From assembly GCA_947095535.1 (NCBI GenBank), contig OX352774.1, forward strand, positions 246,041,825 to 246,105,824: a stretch of 64,000 nt of DNA. The letters are read 5' to 3'. This document shows, one piece after another, positions 35,501 to 48,200 of the stretch (the stretch's first letter is position 1; each line of letters opens with the position of its first letter). A model generated the notes under the pieces. It was not told the origin of the DNA, made no database searches, and saw nothing but the letters and a program-made list of their open reading frames with translations. The position numbers and the translations under genes are program-made. The stretch is from Poecilobothrus nobilitatus (taxonomy: Eukaryota > Arthropoda > Insecta > Diptera > Dolichopodidae).

Positions 35501-37078
35501 CAAAAAACAATATCTTACAAAAATATAAAAAATTATATAAATTCAAGTGTACATTTATCATTTTTTTAAAAACCATTTAAAAAAAAATGATAAAATAATG
35601 TATCTTGAAAAAAAAACATAATTATCTGAATACTAATTTATTGTTTTTTTTTTTCCATTTGCACTTTTCAACTACACTTATAGAAATAAAAATTATTGAA
35701 CCCTTTTGAACTCAAAAGATATCTTTTAAATATTAAATATACGAGTACATAATATTATGTATACGTATTTAACCTCATTTTTTTAATATTAAATTCAATT
35801 TCAAATCATTTTTGATTAAAATAATAAAAAAGAAATCTATTAAAGTTTGTATATCTTCTTTTATAAATAGAATATGTATTTAAAGTTGATAATTCTAATA
35901 TTGATGAAAAATATATGAAAAACACATATAAAGGAACAAAATTCTAAATTTGTGTAAAGGACTCAAATACAAAGAGAATTTAAATGGATTAAAAATGTAT
36001 GTACATATTTTATTAGGTTGTGAACCAGTTTAGGCAATTTTTGTTTTATTTTTTTTAAGAACCTTAAAAATAATTTTTTCAATAAAAAAACAAATTTTTC
36101 TTTTTTTTGGTGACATCAGATCAGACATCATTGTAGTAAAAAATTTGTCAAAACCATTCTAACAAAAAAACAAAAAATATCAAAATTTCTGATTAGTTAT
36201 TTGAAATACATCTGGTATCTGGTATAGCAATAATTCTTTTAAACCAAAACAGACATAACTGAAAAAGATTTGGAAGTGTACATAAACATATAACTTTTCT
36301 TTTTTTTTGCTGTTCAATTTGGATCAATCGTATTTAAAATCAATACTTTGTTTGAACTGGATTTAAACTATTTTAATTAAATTTTACAAAAGAAAAGTTT
36401 AAAAAACAATTATCACAACAACCACTTTATTGACGACGACTTTAAACTTAAATTTTAATTATTTATAGAAAAATTTTAAAATAGTTTTTAGGTTTTTGTT
36501 TATTTAATTTTGATTTTCTTCTAGTTCACAAAGCCAATGAACACCTTTGACATCATTTTTCTAATCTATATACTATATAGGAAAATTTATTTTTATTTAT
36601 ATATACATACTTGTATTAAAAACAAATTTCCATTTTATTTATCAAAGTGTTTAGCTTTTCATTTTCATCATTCCATATAACGAACAAAAATATGAAAGAC
36701 TTACACTTGACACTAAGTAGTAATTTTTGTTTTAGATGTTTTTCCTATTGAAAGAAACTGACTGAAAAAAAAAATAAATCTCAAAATACAAAGAAATACA
36801 GAAAATATATGAAAAGAAAAAAAACTATACAGTTACCTGTTGATGAAATGGTTAATTTGAATTCACACATAAAATATGAAAAACTGATTTTATAAAAAGT
36901 TAGATTTATATTTTTTACATAAAAAAACCCGTTAATTCTTTAAATGATTCTTAAAAGAAAAAAAAACCTTGGTTTTAAAAAAGGAAAATGGAAATCCTTT
37001 ATAAGTAAATGTAAATTTATACTACCTATACTTTCTAATTATATGCTTTTTACTTTTCTCCTTTCGATTCCTATAAGG
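35501..37078. other. AT-rich intron sequence
   Basis: No gene or structured repeat was recognised. Confidence 0.6.
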
Positions 37079-37580
37079 AATGCCTTAGTAAATGCCATAC
37101 ATGGGCATTCACTAAGGCCGTTTCCGAAACTATCGCACTAACACCTGACACTTCACACTCTTTTGTTACATGTATTACTCTTTTAGGGCGAAAATTTAGT
37201 GTAGTCGAGACTCGAGAGTACCCTAAAAGATTGACAGATAATCAAATGCGATCAGACAATTTAGTGCACTATTTTCGAATCCACTAAAAAATTTTCGGAG
37301 TTTTTCGGAATCAATTTAGTGCGAAGGGTGCGATGGTTTCGGATACGGTCTAAGTCATATTTTTATTCATATTTGACAGATAATCAAGTGCGATCAGACA
37401 ATTTAGTGCACTATTTTTGAATTCACTAAAAAAATTTCAGAGTTTTTCGGTATAAATTTAGTGCGAAGATTGCGATGGTTTCGGATACGTCCTAAGTAAT
37501 TTTTTTATTCATATTTGACTACACTTCAGTTTCTAGAATTATTAGATTCACTAAACCGTTGATTACTTAACTGTATAGCT
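37079..37580. repeat. MITE-like element: palindrome, inverted ends and two 142-bp direct repeats
   Basis: CCTTAGTAAATGCC at 37083 pairs with GGGCATTCACTAAGG, ending at 37117. At 37110-37141 CACTAAGGCCGTTTCCGAAA and CTATCGCACTAA are the inverse of TTAGTGCGAAGATTGCGATG and GTTTCGGATACGTCCTAAGT at 37459-37499. Between them lie two direct repeats of exactly 142 bp starting at TTGACAGATAATCAA (37231 and 37373), with the next TTGAC at 37515. A fragment of the same sequence recurs in the opposite orientation at 55981-56054. No coding capacity. Confidence 0.6.
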
Positions 37581-39639
37581 CTATATTGTACAAGACAATG
37601 AAACGCAGATAATTTGTATTTGTGCGCCATCTATCATCTAATACAAGAATTATTTTATTTTTATTTTATGTTTATATTATATATTTTGAGAAAAATCCAT
37701 ATTATTTTTTTATAATGACGGTCATATTAACTATATGATCCTGTGTCAGTGTTTAAAGCTGCTGTCTTTCAAATGATGATATACAAACTCATCATACCGT
37801 TAGTTAATATTGAATATTGTTAGAATAATATTGTTGGAATAATATTGAAATATGAAAGGAATATTAACTTTAACAGTAATATAGATTCAAACATTAATTA
37901 CTATTGCTCCCCTAAATTAATATTTTTTATATATTTTCTAAGTAAAATTAATAATATTCTTTATAGATACAAACTTTCTTCTTTTAAATCCAGTATCTTA
38001 CATGATACCATTATCCATTAGATAATTGAGGGCAGGCGTAACAAAATGTAATAAAATTAAACTTTAATCCAATATTTTTTATACTAATATTAATTAAATT
38101 TAAACATTTTTTTAATTTTAAATTACATATTTTGAAAATTTTATAAAACATATATAATATACATATATATGTACTTAGTATCAGAATTTCGTCTAGAAAT
38201 ATTTATAGACATTTATTTAGTATTATTAATTATATTTTTACAGACTAATGTATTGTACTTAGTTTTTTTCTTTAAAGGTATTTCTACCTTTTCGTTATAT
38301 GCTAAATGTAATAAATCACTTACCTTATTCATAAAATTTAAAAAAAATTTTTAATATAAGTACATTGTATTTTCAACAATAAGTGTATATTTTAAATTCT
38401 TGCATTTGCATTTATTTACCCTAACAGAAATCTGTTTTCATACAGACTTCATGTACTATAAAATATATATAAATTAATAGAAGCACATAAGAAACATTAT
38501 ATAATATCCGGTTTCCTATAGAATCTGTCCAAATATTTATCACAAAAATAACATTTTCTTTTTGTTTATTTTCCTCCTTTTTAAATGGGAGTTCTCTTAT
38601 TTCTAAAAAAAAAAAAAATAACAGAGTTTTATTCATTATATATAAATAAATCCTAAGCAAAAAACATTCCTTTTTAATATAGTTAAGTCGCTTTTATATA
38701 TATACAACTAAAATACATTATTCACTTCATTAACCAAAATTTATTTTGTCGGGAATAATTTGAACTTTTAAAAAAAAAAAAAAACAAAAAAATAAAACAT
38801 TCTGTTCTGGAATTATATTGAAATTTTCTATTATCACTTGTATGTTATCATATCTAAGTTTATTATCATTCAGGATAATTTGTTAGATGTTCAAATTAAG
38901 ACTAAATAAAACAGAAACAATAACAATTTATATTCATAGTATAGTTATAAATAAATAAATGTGTAGACATTATTTTTGTTTTTGTTTTAATTTCATTTAA
39001 CATTTTCTGAATTTATTATTTTAAATTATCCTGAAAATTCCTTTATTAGTTTGAATATTTTTTATTACTTATAGATGGGCATTTAATTCTTTACAATACA
39101 TTTTTTTTTTGGTAATAGTATACACTGAATTTTACTTTTATCCATAATTATTACAAATCATTTACGTAATGACAATGTTACTTACAAAACTTTTTCTAAT
39201 AAGCAAAGAGTAGGTGGTCACTCTTATATAATAAATGATATTGTTTTTTTTATCTTATCTATACTTAATATATGTATATATGCTTAAAATACCCTCAATT
39301 TAACTAAAATTTATAAATATTTTCTTGATAATAATTTTTAAAAGTTTTTCAAATGTTTTTTTTCCAAATATGAAAAATATGTATCCCAAAAAAGTTCTTC
39401 AATTTAGCTTTGTAACTAAACTCATGACTCTTAACATGGTCTTTAACTTTGGCTATCCATGCCAAACTTCAATATAAACTCATATGTATGACTGGAGTCT
39501 GAACTAGTTATAATTTATTGAGTTAGAGATGCATGATAAATACATTTTTTTAGTAGAACACTCTTATTTTATAGAACTTCGTATTATTTCTATATTAACT
39601 GGTTTTATAACGTGATTCTTTCACGTTAAATTACAATTT
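37581..39639. other. AT-rich intron sequence
   Basis: No gene is seen. A GCGCCATCT core sits at 37624-37632 just after the MITE-like element. Confidence 0.55.
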
Positions 39640-39679
39640 TCAAAATAGTGTATAATATATGCACACATTTCCAAGAAAG

Positions 39680-40020
39680 CGCAGGTTAATCTAATTTGTT
39701 TAAAAGTAATAGGTATGTCTGAATGATACCACCCAGAGATTTGGAGAAAATTTCAGCGATGCCTGAGAATATACGAAAATACCATAAGACCATAAGAAAA
39801 CTGATGACAAAGTTTGTAAACAAGAGAACGTAAGTTTGTTCAGAATTTTCACAAAAGCAAATCTGGCGGGAACTTAAAATTATAGTTGATAGTATAAAGG
39901 GAGAAATTTTGCAATATTTTAAAGAAAAACACAACTCAGAAAATTTCAGGTTTATGCAGGATAATACTCGTTCTCAATATATTATCAAATTCATCAATAT
40001 ATGTTCATTAATTTATACAT
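39680..40020 (+). pseudogene. Possible Tc1/mariner transposase remnant
   Basis: A plus-strand frame near 39900-39995 reads GEILQYFKEKHNSENFRFMQ and then DNTRSQYIIKF. A pattern of FxFxQDN followed by a histidine-like position is typical around the second catalytic Asp of Tc1-type transposases (FxFQQDNxPxHT). Here the PxH part is lost. Upstream text (DLEKISAMPENIRKYHKTIR) is not recognised. Stops are present. This is a weak match, made from memory. Confidence 0.25.
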
Positions 40021-40216
40021 CTAATTAATTTCTTGTTAAAGAAATTATAATACCTAATTAAACATTATGAAGATTATATTCTTCTCTTAAGTTTTAAAAT
40101 ATCGTTTTAAAATATAATAAAACTAATGCAATATCCTACATCAAAAAAATGAGTACAGTAAACTTGCTTAGTTGTTCCTAATTTACAAGTCTTTAATTAT
40201 ACAAAAAAAAAAAAAA

Positions 40217-40284
40217 TTCTGTCTACTACGGAATTTGAGCGCCGACCAACATGCTACTTCACCATATATTTAACCACTACAACA
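40217..40284 (-). mobile_element. tRNA-like SINE head, family 2, copy 2
   Basis: On the minus strand it reads GTTGTAGTGGTTAAATATAT (A-box-like), then GGCGCTCAAATTCCG in the B-box position and spacing, and then a T-run on the plus-strand side (an A-tail on the element strand). It is more decayed than the copies at 34811 and 55661. Confidence 0.4.
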
Positions 40285-40299
40285 AAATCATATTTCAAT

Positions 40300-43200
40300 T
40301 TTTTTGTTTTATTCTATATTTATTCTAGAATGGCCAACACACATTTTCATATTATATTAACTCATTTTCATAAGTTTATATTTTGATTTTTATTTCAAAG
40401 TAAGGAACTTTTTCTGAGCGGTCTTCATTATATACCTATCTGTACAATCTATAATTTTCAGACTCCGTCATTTTGGGTCAGTTAAATTTCAAAAACTCTC
40501 AACCATTTTTACCAAATTTTCGATTTGTCATTATTATTTTGAACATTTTTTTTGTAAAAGAATTGTAACGTCTACACTTGCGTTTTACATTTTAATATTT
40601 AATTCTGTTTTAGTTTGAAGATTAAAATTTAGATACTCTTCTATAATCCTTAATAATATTGTATTCAAATTCAATTTAAATAGTTTTTAAATAAAAAAAA
40701 ACAGCATTAATTTATTTACTTAAAAACTCTTTTAAATTCAGTTTTTTTTTCTTTTTTCATTCGTACATTTTTAAAATTAAATTTAATTTAATTTTTAAAA
40801 TTTAAATAAAATTTATTTTGTTCCCTAATAATTGAATTTTTAAAATAAATTTTGTTCTTTTGACCAGAAATATATTTTTTTTTTTTTTTGTATACTAAAT
40901 GCATTTAATAAAATTTTTCCCTAATGTATTATTCACTACTTCTTGTCAACAAATAGCTTAACATCAACTTCTGACAAAATCCCATTTAGGATTTCTTTAA
41001 AATTTAATCCTTTTAATAAAACAAAATAAAAAATCCTAGAATTTGGACGGGAAAACTTGTAAATAAAAATCTATGCTATTCACACAAAAAGAAAATATTT
41101 TTTCTTCTCAAAAAGTTGGACAATCAATGTTTTGCTTTGTATTTTTTTTTTTTTTGAATATTTATTTGTTTTGAAATTTTTTCAGAAAAAATTCTCAAGT
41201 TCATGATGTAAAAAGTCCACTTGAATAAATTTTTGTTGAATAACTTTACCCTCTAAAACATAAAAAAAACAACAATAACATTCGACATTAATGTTATATT
41301 TCCGACACTTCCTCCTCTCACTACATTTTGGGGTTGGTTTTAAGGAAAAGAAATACAAATGAATTCTTTATTGACTTTTTTAAAACTTTGTTTTACAATT
41401 TTTTTTTTCTCAAAAATTAAAAGGAAATATAAACATTAATTTTTTTTTTTTGTTTTTATACTTCAAATAAGGAGATTTTTATTCATCCGTTTACGTTTTT
41501 TTAATTTCTTCAATTTCAACAATAAACCATCTTCCAAATTCTACACAAAAATGAAAATCCTTTAATTAACGTCGTAAAATATACAAAAAGAATCAGTTCT
41601 AACTAACAAGTAAATAAGTTTTCTCAAAAATACATTAATGCATAATTATTGAGTTGTATAAATAAGAAAACTTTAAAGAGAACAATGAATCTTTTAATTC
41701 TACTTCAATTTACTTTGCATTAATATTAATTAATACACACCAAGGGTTTATAATTAAAACTTGCCAAATTTAAAGAAAAACATAAAAACAATAAACTTTG
41801 CGTCAAACTAACATTTAATCTGCATACTAAAGTTTTTAAACTAAATATTTAAAAACCTACTTTCATACATATTTTTAAAATATACGGCAACACGGTTTAT
41901 CCTTTTCTTTTACTTTTTACAAAAAAACAACAAAATTCTCGCGAAAAAATACGAATACGAAACCAAATAGAACGGAAAACTTGTAGAATAACTGTACAAC
42001 CGTAAACTGAAATTAAATATAACAAAAATAAAACAAAAATTATTTTTGGCGGAATTTCAAAAACAAACTAAAAACAAAGGTGCTTAACATTGTGACAGCA
42101 GTATGGTAAATGTGTTGTTCAGCGATGCAATAAAGATGAAAGTATATCACTTCAAAATATTCTAGAAATTCTTAAAGAGGAAAAAATCAAAAGAGCATTC
42201 TCTACCTATTTAGTATACATACTACATAGTAGTCTTTCAAATCAACAACAACAACTACGATAACGACTCCAAAAGAAAATTTTCTTTTGTTAAATGTCAT
42301 TAAAGGAATAGGCGGCCAAAAAATTACCTTTAAATAAGAAAAAATTTACTATAAGAAAAAAAAACATAAAAGTATTTTTTCAAGTAATGCAGCATTTTTT
42401 ATATCATATTATTATATTTTATTTTAAATTAGCTTGTTAAAAAAAAAAATTTTTGTAAAATTGCTGAAAGTTTAAGTTACAAATAGCTATACAGAAAACG
42501 ATATAAGAGTTAAATTGCAATTGAAAAAGAAAATGTAACAAAATTATTAAAGAAAGTAACTAATACAGACGGCTTCTTTAAAGAAAACAAAAACATAAAA
42601 TAATTTCTAGAGAAGCTTATAAAATTTTATACAAAAATGTTGCTGCATACCTTTTTCACTATAAGTAATATAAATATATTAAAAAAAAAAAATTTGCGTA
42701 TCATTTTCCTTTTTTTTTCTTCGAAAGAAATTCAATAGGGTAACTTATCTAATAATTTAGCTGTTTTATGAAGATATTTAACTTCAAATTTCTGTATAAA
42801 TAAAAAGTATTTTATTCTGGAAATTTACGAATAAATTAGTAAAATATTAAAAATATAATATAGTTTTCAGGTTAGCGTTAACTGTATCTGTATATAATCA
42901 TTATACTTAACACATCTGCAATGAACGCACCTCTTGTTCGCCTATCTACATAGGCAGCCAACTGTCAAAATAAAATTAAAATGTATTAAATTGTACGAAA
43001 GTATTTACAATGAAATAAGTTTATTATTTCGCAGTCGTCGAAAAAGTTTCTTAACTTTTAATTTTTTTCCCTTTCTATATGAATTCAAGTGTCAAATAAT
43101 TGAATCTAATAGTGTCAAAATAAAAAATAAAAAGAAGCCATTTTTTTACTAGTTATACCTATATTTATTTTTTTTGCAATATTTTTAAGATAATTTCGGA

Positions 43201-44640
43201 CTCAATGTAAAATGTTGAAGTAAATATTAGTTAAAATAGAGAAAAATTCAAAATTTAGTAAAATTAAAATCTTATTTTTTACTTAATTTTTTCTCTCGAA
43301 ACTTAAATTTCATTGTGGATATTCTTTTATATGCTACAAAAAAATTTTGTATTGAGAGCGAACAAGAGTCATTTATTGTAGATTCGGTATTAGGTAAGAA
43401 TCAAAAACTATACTTCTGTCAATGATTCCATACTACAATCCTGAATACTCAATTAATTTTTCGAAACTTAAACGAAACTTAGTTTCGTTATTATACTTTC
43501 GTGTTTAAATTGAGTAAATTTCAATAAAAAAAATGTGTTTTAACCGTAAAACCCTTTTTAAAACGATGCAGATGCTATTCAGGATAATGGAATAAAAAAG
43601 AGAAAAAAATTAAATCTTTTTAAATTCTCTTTTTGCATAATTGTTTGTAGTGTAAATTCATACCGATTTATAATGTGAAAGGATGAGGCCGTACGATTTT
43701 TATTTTTTTTTGATGAAAAATTTTGTTACAAATTTTGAATGAAAAGATAATTATTTTTTAATAAAATGTTGCAATATGATTAGAAAATAATATAATTTAT
43801 TATTATTTAACTGAAAAGGTGTACACAAATAAGCTCTTATACTTTTGAAAACTTATACTTTTTTCCGTATAGGCGATTATAGCAATCAGAGAAAACTGTC
43901 AGTTAAATTATCTGTCAAATGGCAATAATGAAGGCAAAATAAAAATACATGTAATTTAAATTTAAATTGTTATTAGCGTTATTTCGATATTGACAAAATA
44001 AAGTTTTATTAATATTAATTTATTTAATTATTATTGGTAGAAAACGGTACTAATAAAGAATAAAAAAGGATTTTTTTATTTAATAATGAGATTGGCTGAA
44101 TTGAGAAGAATAAAAAAGTATAAATTTCCTAGAATTAATTTTTTTTATTTTCTTTTTTTAAAAAATCTACATTTTAAAACAAAAAATTTTAAAACTAAAC
44201 TTAAACAAAATAATAAAAAAACAAATTTTAAGTCTAAACTCATTAAAATATAAAATCATAATGAAATATATCAAGAATTGCATCAGAATATTTTTCAATG
44301 ACAAACTGAAATAGGAAGAAATGAAACATATGTCATTGGAACAATTTTGTTTCATTAGTAAAATTACTGATCAGTTGTTCAGGAAAATAATTACCAATCC
44401 GGAAAATCATAAAATTGATTTTTTTTATTATTTTTAAAAGATAACAGTTTTAAAAGAGATCTTATTTTTAAAATTAAAAAGTTCGAAAAAGAACATCAAA
44501 TCTAAAGAAACAAGTAGTTAAATTGTTAAATAAAAATGAAAATTTTAAAGGACATTTATAACATATTATAGTTTAATTCTATAACTTGTTTTATCAGACT
44601 CTGACACTATTATATGCTTTTATATTAACTCGTCGCTGTC
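40300..44640. other. AT-rich intron sequence
   Basis: No gene is recognised. Somewhat GC-richer spots at 41880-42060 and 42900-42970 have no identity I can support. Short palindromes such as CGAAACTTAGTTTCG (about 43474) are isolated. Confidence 0.55.
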
Positions 44641-44642
44641 GG

Positions 44643-44673
44643 TTTATTTATTTATTTATTTATTTATTTATTT
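44643..44673. repeat. (TTTA)n microsatellite
   Basis: About eight TTTA units in tandem. Confidence 0.85.
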
Positions 44674-44725
44674 GTCATTCTGTCACGCTTTTTATTATCT
44701 TCGTAATCTGTTACCAACATGTGTA

Positions 44726-44816
44726 AGTGTTGTATGGTGCAGAGCAAAGTGTACAGGTTTCAAAAGTGGGGGTCATGTTGTTCGAGTCCAGTTCACATGC
44801 AACTTTTTTTTTTTTA
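44726..44816 (+). mobile_element. tRNA-like element, family 3, copy 1
   Basis: AGTGTTGTATGGTGCAGAGC (A-box region), about 35 nt of spacer and GTTGTTCGAGTCCAG (B-box-like) are followed by a T12 run that could terminate RNA polymerase III. The first 20 bp recur at 45107-45165. No full cloverleaf is apparent, so it is more likely a tRNA-derived repeat than a tRNA. Confidence 0.4.
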
Positions 44817-45106
44817 ACTATCTATTCATCAACATTTTTTGAATAAAATATGTTTATATTTTGTATATATGAATTTGAAACTTAAATTTTTATCTCCTAA
44901 ATTCATGCATACAATACACACACAATATATTTTTGATCTTTTCTCCTATAATACTATATTTTTATATATGTTGCTAAATTATTTTGTTTACAACATTTGT
45001 TTAGTATTTAAATCAAAATATTTGCTGTCAACATTCTTTAATTCATATTGAATATGCATGGTTAAAAATTAAGATTTTATGTTCGTAATATGTTCACTAA
45101 ATATTT

Positions 45107-45165
45107 TAGTGTTGTATAGTGCAGTAAAAATAAAAATCTGCGAAATTTGAGGTTCGTGTTTCTTT
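45107..45165 (+). mobile_element. tRNA-like element, family 3, copy 2 (decayed)
   Basis: AGTGTTGTATAGTGCAG is nearly identical to the start of the copy 380 bp upstream. It is followed by a shortened body with GGTTCGTGTT in the B-box position and a T-run. Confidence 0.35.
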
Positions 45166-45176
45166 TTTATTCCAGC

Positions 45177-45262
45177 AATTTACTTTTATATTATAACAGT
45201 CCAAAATGCTTGCACTAGCAACTCACTTTTATATTATAACAGTCAAAAAAGCTAAAGTTTTG
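45177..45262 (+). repeat. 43-bp tandem duplication
   Basis: ACTTTTATATTATAACAGTC occurs at 45182 and again at 45225 with matching flanks, giving a 43-bp period. Confidence 0.7.
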
Positions 45263-48200
45263 CAATCAATTTTATTTTCTACTTTTTAGGGGGCGAATTC
45301 GGTTTTGATAAAAGCATATGTATTTTAAAAATTATTTTTTTTACTTATTATTTTATTTTATTTCTATTTTCTTCACCCAAAAAATGTAGTAGATGTATGG
45401 AATACTTATAATCCTTACAAAAACATGTTCTATGCAATTTAATTCTTCACTGTTCATTAAATCTTAGAATATTCTTAAACTTTTTTATTTCAAAATTAAG
45501 TTTCCATCCGTATAGTTTTTCAAACTTTTTTTTGTATATATAGCATTTAATTAAAGAATTTCTCATTTTCTTGTCTCAAAATTTTATTGAAATCTACGAA
45601 AGAGAGATACAGTTTATATTTCTTAAATGTTTATCAGCCGACTAAAAATGTTAGCTGTTTTTGAAAATTTATTTTGCATATTTATAGGTATATTTTAAAT
45701 TATGTTTTATTTATTTATTTCTTATGTTAATATTAATTACAATTCACTTATAGTTTTAAATTTTAATTGTCTTTTCCAATTTGAATTATTTTTAAATATT
45801 TTTACATCACTTTTTAAAATAAATTTTTTGTTCATAAATTGATTTTTAACTTTTCAATTTAAAAATTTAATAAAAAAGTTAAACATTATAATAATACATA
45901 TATGAATATATTTTCTATTATTTTTTCTTTTCCTTCGTGAATAAGAAATAATTTCTTTTTTTTGAAATTTTCCACTACATACATACTTGGTTTCGTTTTA
46001 TTATAATTTTTTTTTTAAATTTAATAAAATTGCTGGCATTGAAATCCATCAAAAACTACAAATTTACATTATTAAATCTTTAAATGTTGTTATATTTATT
46101 CTTGAAACACAATATCATATCATATAATTTTAATTCTTCTACAGTATCCTTTTTTTTTCTTCTTCTTTACTTTTAATTTTCTTATGAAAAAAAAAAATTG
46201 TCAAACTTTCTTGGTGAGAAAACCCTCAAGATTTAACATTTTTATTTTTATTTTTGTCTAAAATGTTTATTTAACTTTTCAGTAATTCACAATAAAAAAA
46301 ATACGATAAAATATTATTGAAGTTTTTTTATATATGAAATTTGTAGTTTATTTTTTGTTTATATTTAAAATAAAGTGTCCATGGGGACCGTCATTATAAG
46401 CTAACGGTGTATCAAACGTGCAAAAGTCACAAGTATTTTTAATAGAAAGAAAAATTACTGAAAAAGTAATTTTTTTATAAACAGTTACGGCCATATAGTA
46501 ATATAACTTCTAAATTAATGAAAGTGTTAAAGATCACATTCTATACCAGAAAAGATCTGAAAATATTATCCACTTATTTATTACTATGGTAATTTACAAT
46601 ATGCATAATATTGAGAAATTATAATTGAATAAAATATTTTGTACCTAATACAAATAAATGCTATCACCTTTGCAGCACTTTAACAAAAACATATACATTT
46701 TTTAATGACAGGACTTTTCTTTTTCAAAAGAAAGTTTTCTAATTTCAAAGGTAAATTTTAACTGATCCCATACATAATTTTTTTAAAAACACTTTAATTT
46801 TACAAGTTCTATTTTTAATATGAAACTTTTATGAAATATCACTTAAATGTTTAGCTTAAATCAAAAAGAAATTATTTTCTTTTAAAATATACAAAAACAA
46901 AAAAAAAAAGTGTATAATTTTTATACATATATATATGTACATACATTGTGAAAAGTTTTGTACAAATAATTTTTATTTAAAACAGAAATCAAACCAGTAG
47001 AAGTACAAAAACAAAAATCGTATAAAAATAGAAAACAAAATCTGATAATATCACTTTTTCTTTATAAAATGTCTTTTCCTATCATTTTAATTTTATTCCC
47101 TTACTATTTTTTTTTTTGGAAAGAAAATTACAAAATTTTTATCAACATTTTCATCATATATGTACATATTATAATATGTACACATTGTGTAATAAGTACA
47201 TATTATGTATATCGAAAAAAATTTCCAAGTTTTTTTTTTTTTGTTTTCTTTTTTTTTCCCCACAATAACGCAACATCAAATTCAAATCATAGCCAAAATC
47301 ATTATTTTCTTCATCATCATTTTCATTATTACATATTATCATAAAACTCAAAAGGATGATTTTTATTGTTTTATTTTGTGTTGTAAACATACATACATAA
47401 ACGTATGGGTACAAATGTATGTGTACTGTAATTTTAAGAAAAACTAAGAAAACATTTTTGTAAATTTATTTAGAATTTCTATTATATTCTAAATATTTTC
47501 GAACGAAAAAGTTCTTGATTAATCAGGATGTATAAGGATGTTAAAAATCATTTGAATTTTTTTTTTTGTTTTGATAAACAATTTAACTCTTTGACATTTT
47601 TTTTTTTATAAAAAAATAGATATTTTCCACCATTTTGGTAAACCAAAAGATTTATAAAACTAAAAACTAGAAAAAAAAAAAAGAACAATATTATGTACAT
47701 TACAAAAACAGATTTACATATATGTACGTATTTATATGTAATAATTTTGAAAACTCAAATTAAAGTTTTAAGTCAAAAAGATTCAAAAAAATAAAGTATA
47801 TGGTATGGTAGTATGAGCCGCCGAAGTTTTAATATTATGTATAAAATAACTATTAAATTCAAAATGAATTTAAGTTTTACAAGTAAATGGAAGAATAAAT
47901 AATATTATAAAAGATCGAACGTTTAACGATTAAAAACATTCTAAAAAATCAGAAATTTGAATTTAATAGTGTATATAGAGAATTAAAATGTGTGTGTACA
48001 TTTCTCAATAGATATTTCAAAACTTAAGATTAAAAAACTACTCTCTAACACTAATTTAAAATGATTTATGAATTAATTCTTCGAAATCAGATTACTAAAA
48101 GTATCCAATTCCAGAGTTAGTCACAAGAAAAACTGTACAATACATGCCTTAATTCTAATTTTAGCTATAACACAAAATTCAAAATTTTATATGAAAACTT

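Noticed and set aside
47069..47447. Overlapping frames of 80-91 codons on both strands
   Set aside because: Low-complexity T/A tracts give poly-Phe and Lys/Asn-rich text in several frames at once.
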